From an uncultured Desulfarculaceae bacterium (GTDB lineage: Bacteria; Desulfobacterota; Desulfarculia; Desulfarculales; Desulfarculaceae), in NCBI GenBank assembly GCA_937908275.1, contig CALERA010000149.1:1-8914 (forward strand): 8,914 nt of DNA, written 5' to 3'. The notes beneath the pieces are model-generated. The model had not been told where the DNA came from, searched no databases, and saw only the letters and a program-made list of their open reading frames with translations. This document shows positions 1-6,833 of this stretch, in pieces. The translations under genes were made by a program, and so were the position numbers. Position 1 is the stretch's first letter; every line of letters starts with the position of its first letter.

Positions 1-83
1 CTTAATGGTCGTCATACACCGGCTTTTCTTTTGGGGAGGGGGTGTGGGGCGGGCCCCCTGCCAGCTCCGCTGACTGGGGCGAC

Positions 84-123
84 GGAACCCCCTTTCTTTG
101 GGCCTCCAAAGAAAGGGGGTTCC
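84..123. terminator. Strong 18-bp hairpin downstream of pxpA, probable terminator
   Basis: Bases 84-101 pair perfectly with 106-123 around the four-base loop GCCT. The stem combines a C5/G5 block with a T/A/C-rich block. It begins 21 nt beyond the pxpA stop codon, in the direction of pxpA transcription. There is no clear T-run after it on either strand, so it is not a textbook Rho-independent terminator. It could end transcription from both sides, protect the 3' end of the mRNA, or be a copy of a dispersed palindromic repeat. The pairing is seen directly; the role is inferred. Confidence 0.6.
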
Positions 124-144
124 CCCACAGTTCCTCTTCACCCA

Positions 145-918
145 TTAGACAAACTCGCCCATGGGGCGCACGGCCACGCCGTGGTCCTCCATGGTCTGGC
201 GGATGGAGCGCACCAGGTCCACGGCGCTGGGGTTGTCGCCATGGACGCAGATGGTGTGGGGGTTGAGCTGGACCAGGCTGCCGTCCACGGCCTGGACCAC
301 GCCCTCCTGGGCCATGCGCAGGCAGCGGGCGGCCACCAGCTCTGGGTCGTGGATCACCGCGCCGGGCAGGTTGCGGGGGGCCAGGCGGCCCTCGGGGGTG
401 TAGGCCCGGTCGGCGAAGGCCTCGTGGGCGATGCGGGTCAGGCCGGCCTCGGCCGCCACCCGGCGGATGACCTCGCCGCCGGGGCCGGCCAGGGTGACCA
501 GCACCAGGTCCGGGGCGTAGGCGGCCAGGGCCTGGCAGAGGGCGCTGGCCACGGTCTGGTCGCCAGCGGCGGTGTTGTAGAGCGCGCCGTGGGGCTTGAC
601 GTGCTGGAGGGACAGGCGGCTGGCCTGGGCGATGGCGGCCAGGGCCCCCACCTGATAGAGCAGGTCGGTGCGCAGTTCGTCGGCCGAGCAGTCCACCCGG
701 CGGCGGCCGAAGCCGCGCAGGTCCGGATACCCGGGGTGGGCCCCCACCCCCACGCCGTGCTCCCGGGCCAGGAGCACGGTGCGCTCCATGACCAGGGGGT
801 CGGAGGCGTGGAAGCCGCAGGCCACGTTGGCGCTGGTGATGTGGCGGATCACCTCGGCGTCGCAGCCCAGGTTGTAGTTGCCGAAGCTTTCGCCCATGTC
901 ACAGTTGAGGTCGATCAT
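145..918 (-). CDS. pxpA: 5-oxoprolinase subunit A, LamB/YcsF family
   Basis: Encodes a 257-residue cytoplasmic protein of the usual length for the LamB/YcsF family. PxpA works with PxpB and PxpC in ATP-dependent opening of 5-oxoproline (pyroglutamate) to glutamate. Family motifs are all present: DLNCDMGES at residues 3-11, ANVACGFHASDP at 30-41, GAHPGYPDLRGFGRR at 59-73, HVKPHGALYN at 106-115, HEAFADRAY at 165-173 and ICVHGDNP at 223-230. I chose the ATG at 918 because the family starts just before DLNCDMGES and a GGAG lies 9 nt upstream (931-928 on the minus strand). An ATG at 933 is possible but lies very close to the predicted transcription start. The gene seems monocistronic: a strong hairpin follows it, and pxpB and pxpC are not in this window. 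It is divergent from a YcsI-type gene, a partner also found in the Bacillus ycsF operon. Confidence 0.95.
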   Translation of the reverse strand: MIDLNCDMGESFGNYNLGCDAEVIRHITSANVACGFHASDPLVMERTVLLAREHGVGVGAHPGYPDLRGFGRRRVDCSADELRTDLLYQVGALAAIAQASRLSLQHVKPHGALYNTAAGDQTVASALCQALAAYAPDLVLVTLAGPGGEVIRRVAAEAGLTRIAHEAFADRAYTPEGRLAPRNLPGAVIHDPELVAARCLRMAQEGVVQAVDGSLVQLNPHTICVHGDNPSAVDLVRSIRQTMEDHGVAVRPMGEFV

Positions 919-947
919 CGTCTCGCGCTCCATTGGGGGAGTTCCAA

Positions 948-975
948 AATATACTCGACCGCTGGCGGCGGACAA
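948..975 (-). promoter_or_regulatory. Candidate sigma-70 promoter for pxpA
   Basis: On the minus strand, TTGTCC (975-970) is followed after 16 nt by TATATT (953-948). The -10 matches the consensus at five of six positions and the -35 at four of six. Transcription would begin near 941, giving a leader of about 23 nt before the ATG at 918. That favours 918 over the ATG at 933. The placement is inferred from sequence only. Confidence 0.45.
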
Positions 976-1083
976 CCCGGGCTGGACAGTCCGGCGGGTG
1001 TGGCTCCATAATCGTAACAGGGGACGATAGGGCGGAGATTACCGGATTGTCTCAATAAAGTCGCCCGAAACGCCATCCCGGGT

Positions 1084-1112
1084 TTGAAATTGTGTCACCT
1101 ACCAATTATAAT
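1084..1112 (+). promoter_or_regulatory. Near-consensus sigma-70 promoter for the DUF1445/ABC-transporter unit
   Basis: TTGAAA (1084-1089) and a perfect TATAAT (1107-1112) are separated by exactly 17 nt, in an AT-rich island (about 1081-1120) inside very GC-rich DNA. Transcription would start near 1119, giving a leader of about 65 nt before the TTG start at 1184. This is the strongest promoter match in the window. No clear operator palindrome was seen around it. Confidence 0.75.
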
Positions 1113-1145
1113 ACAAATCTTTCCGCGACCCACCCCAAGCCGTGG

Positions 1146-1187
1146 ATGGGACGACCTTTCAGTTCCAGCCGTGAGGACACAACTTGA
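1146..1187 (+). other. Possible 13-codon leader ORF overlapping the DUF1445 start
   Basis: The first ATG after the predicted transcription start opens a 13-residue frame (MGRPFSSSREDTT). Its TGA stop overlaps the TTG start of the next gene as TTGA. This geometry would allow translational coupling. There is no convincing Shine-Dalgarno sequence before the ATG, and a frame this short can arise by chance, so confidence is low. Confidence 0.15.
1173..1177 (+). promoter_or_regulatory. Ribosome binding site supporting the TTG start at 1184
   Basis: GAGGA lies six nt before the TTG at 1184. It is the best-spaced Shine-Dalgarno sequence in this stretch and is the reason for accepting a rare TTG start codon. 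Confidence 0.6.
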
Positions 1188-1999
1188 CCAGTCAGGCCGT
1201 TAGCGACAGCCCCGCCGCCGCCCGGGCGCGCATCGCCCGGGGCGAGATCACCGGCAACACCAGCGCCCTCTGCCCCGGCTACGTCCAGGCCAACCTGGTC
1301 ATCCTGCCCAAGGATTGGGCCTTTGACTTCCTGCTCTTTTGCATGCGCAACCCCAAGCCCTGCCCCCTGTTGGAGGTCCTGGACCCCGGCGACCCCCTGA
1401 CCCGGACCATCGCCCAGGGGGCGGACATCCGCCACGACGTGCCCCGCTACCGGGTCTGGCGCCAGGGCGTGCTGGTGGACGAGCCCACGGACATCGCCGA
1501 CCTGTGGCAAGACGACCTGGTGAGCTTCTTCCTGGGCTGCAGCTTCAGTTTCGATTTCGCCTTGCAGAACGCCGGCCTGCCGGTGCGCCACCTGGAGCAG
1601 GGCCGCAACGTGCCCATGTATCGCACCACCCGGCCCAACGCGCGGGCCGCGCGCCTGGGCGGACCGCTGGTGGTCTCCATGCGCCCCATGGCCCCGGAGC
1701 TGGTGGCCCGGGCGGCGGAGGTCTCGGGCCAGTGCGAGGGGGCCCATGGCGCGCCGGTGTATTGGGGCGACGCCGCCGGCCTGGGCATCGCCGACCTGGC
1801 CCAGCCGGAGTTCGGCGACCCGGTGGAGATCAAGCCCGGCGAGGTGCCCGTCTTCTGGGCCTGCGGGGTCACCCCCCAGGCGGCCCTGATGGAGGCCAAG
1901 CCGCCCCTGGCCATCACCCACGCCCCCGGCCACATGTTCATCACCGACCTGCGCTTCGAGGAGCTGGGGGGGACGCACCCCGCGCCCAAACAGTCATGA
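1184..1999 (+). CDS. DUF1445 / YcsI family protein (putative hydro-lyase, D-glutamate cyclase-like)
   Basis: Encodes a 271-residue protein of the DUF1445 (UPF0317, YcsI) family, often named putative hydro-lyase. The mammalian relative DGLUCY carries this domain and is a D-glutamate cyclase that interconverts D-glutamate and 5-oxo-D-proline. Conserved blocks run along the chain: PGYVQANLVILP at 31-42, FCMRNPKPCPLLEV at 52-65, PRYRVWRQG at 87-95, LGCSFSFDFAL at 117-127, HLEQGRNVPMYRT at 136-148, VVSMRPM at 163-169, and VPVFWACGVTPQ at 221-232 with THAPGHMFITD at 245-255. No signal peptide or membrane segment is visible, so it should be cytoplasmic. The TTG start is supported by GAGGA six nt upstream. 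It lies 46 nt before the transporter binding-protein gene with no terminator between, and is divergent from pxpA, which supports a role in 5-oxoproline/glutamate metabolism. Family assignment is firm; the exact reaction is inferred. Confidence 0.9.
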   Translation: MTSQAVSDSPAAARARIARGEITGNTSALCPGYVQANLVILPKDWAFDFLLFCMRNPKPCPLLEVLDPGDPLTRTIAQGADIRHDVPRYRVWRQGVLVDEPTDIADLWQDDLVSFFLGCSFSFDFALQNAGLPVRHLEQGRNVPMYRTTRPNARAARLGGPLVVSMRPMAPELVARAAEVSGQCEGAHGAPVYWGDAAGLGIADLAQPEFGDPVEIKPGEVPVFWACGVTPQAALMEAKPPLAITHAPGHMFITDLRFEELGGTHPAPKQS

Positions 2000-2033
2000 A
2001 CCGGCTTTGCCGAGTAAATTCAACCAAAATGTG

Positions 2034-2038
2034 GGAGG
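2034..2038 (+). promoter_or_regulatory. Ribosome binding site fixing the ATG at 2046
   Basis: GGAGG lies seven nt before the ATG at 2046, an optimal arrangement. It excludes an upstream in-frame TTG at 2007, which would add 13 residues before the signal peptide. Confidence 0.8.
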
Positions 2039-2045
2039 TTTTCCG

Positions 2046-3347
2046 ATGCGCAAACTAGCCTGGTTGACGGCCGCGGCCCTGCTGGCGGCCCTGTTGATCC
2101 CCGGCCTGGCCCTGGCCGAGGACAAGGAGATCAAGATCGGCGTGATCTATCCCCTGACCGGCGGCGCGGCGGCCGAGGGCCGCGAGCTGCGGGCCGGGGC
2201 CGAGCTGGCCCAGGAGATCGCCAACAGCGCCATGGCCGACATCGACATGGCCATGGCCAAGAACGCCGGGATCAAGGCCCTGGGCGGGGCCAAGATCACC
2301 CTGATCCTCAAGGACCACCAGGGCAACCCCCAGCTGGGCGCCGACCTGGCCAAGAAGCTGATCGAGGACGACAAGGTCGTGGGCATCCTGGGCTGCTACC
2401 ACAGCTCGGTGACCAAGACCGTGGCCGCGGTCTGCGAGCGCTTCGGCGTGCCGATGATCAACGACTCCTCCACCAGCCCGGCCCTGACCAAGGCCGGCTT
2501 CAAGTGGTTCTGGCGCACCACCCCCCATGACGACCAGTTCACCAAGGACCTGTTCGAGTTCCTCAAGGGCCTGAGCGAGGGCAAGGCCAAGGGCGTCAAG
2601 GCGGTGCCCATGGCCGACCTGAAGACCCTGGCCGCGGCCTGCGAGAAGACCGAGTGGGGCACCAACGTCAGCGCCACCATCAAGCGTTACGCCGACGAGT
2701 ACAAGTTCGACCTGGCCTCCAACCTGCTCTACGCGGCCAAGAGCCCCGACCTCTCGGCCGAGGTCCAGAGCCTGCTCGCGGCCAAGCCCGGCGCGATGCT
2801 CTTCGCCTCCTACACCTCCGACGCCATCCTGATGATGAAGACCCTGCAGTCCATGAAGGCCGCCCCCAAGATCCTGTGGGGTCAGGACGCCGGCTTCGAG
2901 GCGCCCGAGTTCGTGGGCACCCTGGGCGACGCCAGCGTGGGCGTGCTGACCCGCACCGTCTTCACCCCCCAGGTGGCCCAGGTGAAGAAGGTCTCCGGTC
3001 AGGTCAACAACCTATACAAGGAGAAGGTCGGCCACGATCTCTCCGGCGCCAGCGCCCGGGCCTTCACCGGCCTGCAGGCCTGGGTCTACGTCCTGGAGAA
3101 GGCCGCCAGCACCAAGCCCGAGGACATCCAGAAGGCCTGCAACAGCATCACCATCCCCGGCGAGGAGCTGGTGGTGCCCTGGAACGGCATCAAGTTCGCC
3201 ACCCAGGGCGAGGACATCGGCCAGAACGTGCTGGGCATGGGCATGATCGGCCAGTACCAGAAGAAGGGCGACAAGATCACCCTGGAGATCGCCTATCCCT
3301 TCGACCTGGCCACCACCAACCTGGTCTACCCCTTCCCGGGATTCTAG
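2046..3347 (+). CDS. Periplasmic substrate-binding protein of a branched-chain-type (HAAT) ABC transporter
   Basis: Encodes a 433-residue precursor of the Peripla_BP_6 (LivJ/LivK-like) family, which captures substrate in the periplasm and delivers it to LivHM. Residues 1-24 are a signal peptide: positive MRK, a hydrophobic core, and an ALA cleavage site before EDKEIK. The mature chain opens with the typical first strand IKIGVIYPLTGG (29-40). Other hallmarks are the block ending KDHQGNPQLG (89-98), the ligand-site region GCYHSSVTKTVAAVCERFGVP (from 116) with NDSSTSPALT (139-148), and TSDAILMMKTL (258-268). The protein is longer than E. coli LivK, with extra residues near 61-82 and 176-200. It is the first of five transporter genes, and a large palindrome follows its stop codon. 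The fold is clear. The substrate cannot be read from sequence; the flanking pxpA and YcsI-type genes suggest 5-oxoproline, glutamate or a related compound. Confidence 0.93.
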   Translation: MRKLAWLTAAALLAALLIPGLALAEDKEIKIGVIYPLTGGAAAEGRELRAGAELAQEIANSAMADIDMAMAKNAGIKALGGAKITLILKDHQGNPQLGADLAKKLIEDDKVVGILGCYHSSVTKTVAAVCERFGVPMINDSSTSPALTKAGFKWFWRTTPHDDQFTKDLFEFLKGLSEGKAKGVKAVPMADLKTLAAACEKTEWGTNVSATIKRYADEYKFDLASNLLYAAKSPDLSAEVQSLLAAKPGAMLFASYTSDAILMMKTLQSMKAAPKILWGQDAGFEAPEFVGTLGDASVGVLTRTVFTPQVAQVKKVSGQVNNLYKEKVGHDLSGASARAFTGLQAWVYVLEKAASTKPEDIQKACNSITIPGEELVVPWNGIKFATQGEDIGQNVLGMGMIGQYQKKGDKITLEIAYPFDLATTNLVYPFPGF

Positions 3348-3362
3348 GCACCAATCGATCAA

Positions 3363-3398
3363 CCGGTCGAGGGGCGGCGCGCGCCGTCCCTCGACCGG
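3363..3398. repeat. 36-nt near-perfect palindrome between the binding-protein gene and livH
   Basis: The arms CCGGTCGAGGG (3363-3373) and CCCTCGACCGG (3388-3398) pair perfectly. The interior continues pairing through one G-T wobble into CGGCG/CGCCG. It sits 15 nt after the binding-protein stop and 18 nt before livH. No T-run follows, so full intrinsic termination is unlikely. A hairpin here would protect the upstream mRNA and partly limit read-through, a common way to make more binding protein than permease. The structure is seen; the role is inferred. Confidence 0.7.
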
Positions 3399-3416
3399 CC
3401 GCGTGACGGACAAGGC

Positions 3417-4334
3417 ATGGAAACACTCTTCGCCGAACTGGCCAAATCCCTGGTCTCGGGCCTGATCATGGGCATGGTCTTCGCCCTGGTGGCCCTGGGC
3501 CTCACGGTCATCTTCGGGGTGATGGACGTGGTGAACTTCGCCCATGGCGAGTTCCTGATGATCGGCATGTACACCACCCTGCTCACCAGCCCCATCCTCA
3601 AGGTGGACCCCCTGGTGACCCTGCCCCTGGCCGGCCTGGTGGGCGCGGCCCTGGGAGTGATGTGCTACTACGGTCTGGTGCGCTTCCTGCTGCGCGGACC
3701 CATGGTGGCCCAGCTCCTGGGCACCTTCGGCCTGATGCTGACCCTGCGCAACCTGGCCCTGTTGTTCCTGGGCTCCGAGCCCCAGATCGTCCACGAGGGC
3801 CTGTTGGTGGGCAAGAGCTACGTCTTCGGCCCGGGCATCGTGCTGGAGTCCACCAAGCTGGCGGCGGCCCTGCTGTCCATCGTCAGCTTCGCGGTGGTCT
3901 GGTGGCTGATCCGGCGGACCAAGCTGGGCATGGCGCTGACCGCCACCAGCCTGGACGCCGAGGGCGCGCGCTACATGGGCATCAGCACCGAGCGCATGAA
4001 CGCCACCGCCTGGGCCATCGGCGGGGCCAGCGTCTCCATCGCCGGCGGCCTGCTGGTCAACTTCTGGCCGGTGGACCCCAACGTGGGCCTGTTGTTCACC
4101 ATGATCGCCTTCGCCACCGTGGCCCTGGGCGGCTTCGGCAGCATCCGGGGGGCCTTCTACGCCGGCGTGATCATCGGCCTGATCGTCTATTTCCCGCCGG
4201 CCTGGGATGCGCTGAGCAACTTTGGCGGCCTGGACTGGCCGTCGATCCACAGCTTCAAATACACCTTTGTCTACCTGATCTACTTCCTGATCATGGTATT
4301 CCGGCCGCAGGGGCTCTTCGGATGGAAGCAATAA
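3417..4334 (+). CDS. livH: Branched-chain-type ABC transporter permease LivH
   Basis: Encodes a 305-residue inner-membrane protein, one of the two permease subunits that form the translocation channel with LivM. About eight hydrophobic segments run through the chain. The LivH hallmark GLTVIFGVMDVVNFAHGEF spans residues 28-46. The cytoplasmic coupling loop TSLDAEGARYMGIST (177-191) is where the ATPases dock, and VALGGFGSIRGAF (235-247) and FRPQGLFG (295-302) are typical of the C-terminal part. Length is normal for the family. The ATG at 3417 has only a modest Shine-Dalgarno (GGA, six nt upstream), in keeping with lower output than the binding protein upstream. Its 3' end overlaps livM by 13 nt. 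Family assignment is firm; substrate is unknown. Confidence 0.95.
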   Translation: METLFAELAKSLVSGLIMGMVFALVALGLTVIFGVMDVVNFAHGEFLMIGMYTTLLTSPILKVDPLVTLPLAGLVGAALGVMCYYGLVRFLLRGPMVAQLLGTFGLMLTLRNLALLFLGSEPQIVHEGLLVGKSYVFGPGIVLESTKLAAALLSIVSFAVVWWLIRRTKLGMALTATSLDAEGARYMGISTERMNATAWAIGGASVSIAGGLLVNFWPVDPNVGLLFTMIAFATVALGGFGSIRGAFYAGVIIGLIVYFPPAWDALSNFGGLDWPSIHSFKYTFVYLIYFLIMVFRPQGLFGWKQ

Positions 4335-5341
4335 AAAACGCGCTAGATTTCTCGGACTTCCCCCGCCTGGACCTGTCGCTGGCGGGGGCGGTCTTCGCCT
4401 TCCTGCTGCTGTTTCCGGCCCTGCCCCACAGCAGCTTCGCCATGGCGACCATGATCCAGTTCCTGATGTTCAGCCTCTACGGCATGGGCTGGAACACCAT
4501 CGGCGGCTACGCGGGCCAGGTGGACCTGGGCAAGGCCCAGTACAACGGCATCGGGGCCTACACCACCGCGGTGATGATGGTGCGCTGGGACGTGCCCTTC
4601 TGGGTCTCCATGCCGGTGGGCATGGCCCTGGCGGTGGGCTGGTCGTTCTTGATCGGCTATCCCCTTTTCCGGCTCAAGGGGCACTACTTCTCCATCGCCA
4701 CCATCGCCACCAGCCTGGTGCTCAAGGACCTGTTCGAGGTCTGGGACTTCGTGGGCGCGGCCACCGGACTCCAGATTCCCATCCGCTCGAAGCTGCCCGA
4801 CTTCCTCTATCTCCAGTTCCGGCACGACTACTATTACTACTACATCCTCCTGGCGCTTTTCGTGGTGGGCATCCTCTACCTCAACGCCTTCCGCCATTCG
4901 CGCCTGGGCTTCCAGCTGCGGGCCATCAAGGACAACGAGGACGTGGCCAAGAGCCTGGGCATCGACGCCCACTGGTGCAAGATCAAGGCCTACGCCGTGG
5001 CCACCGCCTTCGTGGCGGTGGTGGGCTCCTTCCACGCCTGCTACAACTTCAACATCGAGCCCGAGGACGTGATGAGCCTGGACCTGTCGGTGCTCATCGC
5101 CATGATGGCCCTCCTGGGCGGGGCGGGGTCCCTCTGGGGGCCGATCATCGGGGCCGCGATCCTGGTGCCGCTCAAGAGCTACATGGGCGACTGGCTGGGC
5201 GCGGCCTCCGGCCTGGAGGGCCTGAACCTGATCATCTACGGTGGCATCATCATGCTGATCGCCGCGGTGCAGCCGCGCGGGGTCTGGGGCATGGTGGAGG
5301 CGGTGCGGGCGCGCCGGAGGGGGGGCTATGCCGCTTCTTGA
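4322..5341 (+). CDS. livM: Branched-chain-type ABC transporter permease LivM
   Basis: Encodes a 339-residue inner-membrane permease, partner of LivH. The LivM signature GGYAGQVDLGKAQYNGIGAY is at residues 61-80. The ATPase-coupling loop AIKDNEDVAKSLGIDAHWCK is at 201-220, and LLGGAGSLWGPIIGAA (264-279) matches the conserved late segment. Several hydrophobic spans cover 18-36, 40-58, 92-115, 122-137, 173-188, 225-240 and 254-283. A run of five tyrosines (170-174) just before a membrane span is unusual but encoded in normal codons. I chose the ATG at 4322, inside the end of livH, because AGGGG lies eight nt upstream and the frame further upstream is only antisense-free reading over livH. The 13-nt overlap with livH and 14-nt overlap with livG imply translational coupling. 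Confidence 0.94.
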   Translation: MEAIKNALDFSDFPRLDLSLAGAVFAFLLLFPALPHSSFAMATMIQFLMFSLYGMGWNTIGGYAGQVDLGKAQYNGIGAYTTAVMMVRWDVPFWVSMPVGMALAVGWSFLIGYPLFRLKGHYFSIATIATSLVLKDLFEVWDFVGAATGLQIPIRSKLPDFLYLQFRHDYYYYYILLALFVVGILYLNAFRHSRLGFQLRAIKDNEDVAKSLGIDAHWCKIKAYAVATAFVAVVGSFHACYNFNIEPEDVMSLDLSVLIAMMALLGGAGSLWGPIIGAAILVPLKSYMGDWLGAASGLEGLNLIIYGGIIMLIAAVQPRGVWGMVEAVRARRRGGYAAS

Positions 5342-6074
5342 GGTCAAGCACGTCAGCAAGGAGTTCGGCGGCCTGGTGGCCAACAACGACGTCTCCTTCG
5401 TGCTCAATGAGCGCGAGGTGATGGGACTGATCGGCCCCAACGGCGCCGGCAAGACCACCCTGTTCAACTGCATCGCCGGGCATTTCCCGGTCACCCGGGG
5501 CCAGATCGTCTTCGACGGCCAGGACGTCACCGCCCTGAAGGCCTTCGAGGTCTCCCGCCGGGGCCTGGCCCGCACCTTCCAGATCTTCCAGGCCAGCGGC
5601 GACCTCAAGGTGCGCGAGAACGTGATGGTGGGGGCCTTCATGCACAACCCCTCCCGGAGCAAGGCCCGGGCCAAGGCCGAGGCCACCCTGGAGTTCCTGG
5701 GCATCGCCGACGCCGGCGACCACCTGATGACCGAGCTGCCGGTGGCCCAGCAGAAGCGGGTGGCCCTGGCCACCGCCCTGGCCACCGACCCCAAGCTGCT
5801 GCTGCTGGACGAGGTGGCGGCCGGGCTCAACCGCTCGGAAATCGAGGACATGGTGGCCCTGATCAAGCAGATCAACACCGACAAGGGCGTGGCGGTGCTG
5901 TTGACCGAGCACATGCTGGAGATGGTCATGGTGCTCTCCCACCGGGTCATCGTGCTGGAGAGCGGCCGCCTGATCGCCGATGGCGAGCCCGAGGCGGTGG
6001 TCAAGGACCCGGAGGTGATCCGGGCCTATCTGGGCGACCACATCGTCAGCGACGAGGAGGCCGCCCATGCTTGA
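5328..6074 (+). CDS. livG: ABC transporter ATP-binding protein LivG
   Basis: Encodes a 248-residue cytoplasmic ATPase that pairs with LivF to power the LivHM channel. Walker A is GPNGAGKTT at residues 36-44. The Q-loop ARTFQ ends at Q85. Walker B with the catalytic glutamate is LLLLDE at 157-162, followed by the LivG-type VAAGLN, and the H-loop histidine is H195 in TEH. The signature loop is odd: where LSGGQ is expected, the sequence reads LPVAQQKR (137-144), without the glycines or the serine. LivG proteins often have a degenerate loop here, and LivF carries a perfect one. The start is well supported by GGAGG seven nt before the ATG at 5328. It overlaps livM by 14 nt and livF by 8 nt. Confidence 0.95.
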   Translation: MPLLEVKHVSKEFGGLVANNDVSFVLNEREVMGLIGPNGAGKTTLFNCIAGHFPVTRGQIVFDGQDVTALKAFEVSRRGLARTFQIFQASGDLKVRENVMVGAFMHNPSRSKARAKAEATLEFLGIADAGDHLMTELPVAQQKRVALATALATDPKLLLLDEVAAGLNRSEIEDMVALIKQINTDKGVAVLLTEHMLEMVMVLSHRVIVLESGRLIADGEPEAVVKDPEVIRAYLGDHIVSDEEAAHA

Positions 6075-6774
6075 GGTCAGGGACATCACCGTGCGCTACT
6101 CCGGGCTGCCGGTGCTGCGCGAGGCCAACCTGAAAGTCGCCGAGGGCCAGACCGTGGCCGTGGTGGGCAGCAACGGGGCGGGCAAGTCCTCGCTGCTGAA
6201 GGCCATCATGGGCTCGGCCAAGGTGGGGCCGCAGGGCTCCATCACCTTCCAGGGCCAGGAGATCAAGGGCCTGCGCACCGAGGAGATCGTGCGCCTGGGC
6301 CTGATCTACGTGCCCGAGGATCGCAAGCTGTTCAAGGTGCTGCCGGTGGAGCAGAACCTGCTGCTGGGGGCCTTCGTGGTCAACGACGAGGCCACCAAGA
6401 AGAGCAACCTGGAGTATGTCTACAATCTCTTTCCCCGCCTGCGCGAGCGCCGCGCCCAGGCCGCCGGCTCGCTCTCCGGCGGCGAGCAGCAGATGGTGGC
6501 CATCGGGCGGGGCTTGATGAGCGATCCCAAGCTGTTGATGCTGGACGAACCCAGCCTGGGCCTGGCCCCCCTGATGGTCTCGGAGGTCTTCGAAACCGTG
6601 CGCAAGCTGCGCAAGGAGGGGCGCACCGTGATCCTGGTGGAGCAGAACGTGCGCGAGGCCCTGGAGCTTTCCGACTACGCCTACATCGTGCAGACCGGCC
6701 GCATCCGTCACGAGGGCAAGGCCAAGGAGCTGTTGAACTCCGACGTGGTGCGCAAGGCCTATTTGGGCATGTAA
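6067..6774 (+). CDS. livF: ABC transporter ATP-binding protein LivF
   Basis: Encodes a 235-residue cytoplasmic ATPase, the second nucleotide-binding subunit of the importer. Walker A is GSNGAGKS at residues 34-41, the signature motif is a perfect LSGGE at 136-140, and Walker B is LLMLDE at 156-161. The usual switch histidine is glutamine (Q193 in LVEQN), as is normal for LivF. The sequence YVPEDRKLF at 81-89 is typical for the subfamily. AGGAGG lies six nt before the ATG at 6067, and the start overlaps the end of livG by 8 nt. It is the last gene of the unit: an intrinsic terminator begins 26 nt after its stop. Confidence 0.96.
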   Translation: MLEVRDITVRYSGLPVLREANLKVAEGQTVAVVGSNGAGKSSLLKAIMGSAKVGPQGSITFQGQEIKGLRTEEIVRLGLIYVPEDRKLFKVLPVEQNLLLGAFVVNDEATKKSNLEYVYNLFPRLRERRAQAAGSLSGGEQQMVAIGRGLMSDPKLLMLDEPSLGLAPLMVSEVFETVRKLRKEGRTVILVEQNVREALELSDYAYIVQTGRIRHEGKAKELLNSDVVRKAYLGM

Positions 6775-6800
6775 GACGGCGCCCGCCTCTGATCATGCCG

Positions 6801-6833
6801 CCGCCGGGGCCTTTCTGGTCCCGGCGGTTTTTT
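6801..6833 (+). terminator. Intrinsic (Rho-independent) terminator after livF
   Basis: An 11-bp GC-rich stem pairs CCGCCGGGGCC (6801-6811) with GGTCCCGGCGG (6817-6827). It has one G-T wobble and a five-base loop TTTCT. Six thymines follow at once (6828-6833). This is a canonical intrinsic terminator closing the transporter operon. Confidence 0.92.

Noticed and set aside
919..975. Upstream starts for pxpA at 933 and 975
   Set aside because: The extra residues are outside the conserved family N-terminus; 975 lies inside the predicted promoter, and 933 leaves almost no room for a ribosome site.
31..1011. Long plus-strand open frame across pxpA, and similar long antisense frames at 3012-4331 and 4343-6004
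   Set aside because: They are low-complexity (Gly/Ala/His/Gln-rich) readings of the opposite strand of well-conserved genes, as expected from strong G/C third-position bias.
2007..2045. Upstream TTG start for the substrate-binding protein
   Set aside because: It would place 13 extra residues before a clear signal peptide, and the strong GGAGG at 2034-2038 is positioned for the ATG at 2046.
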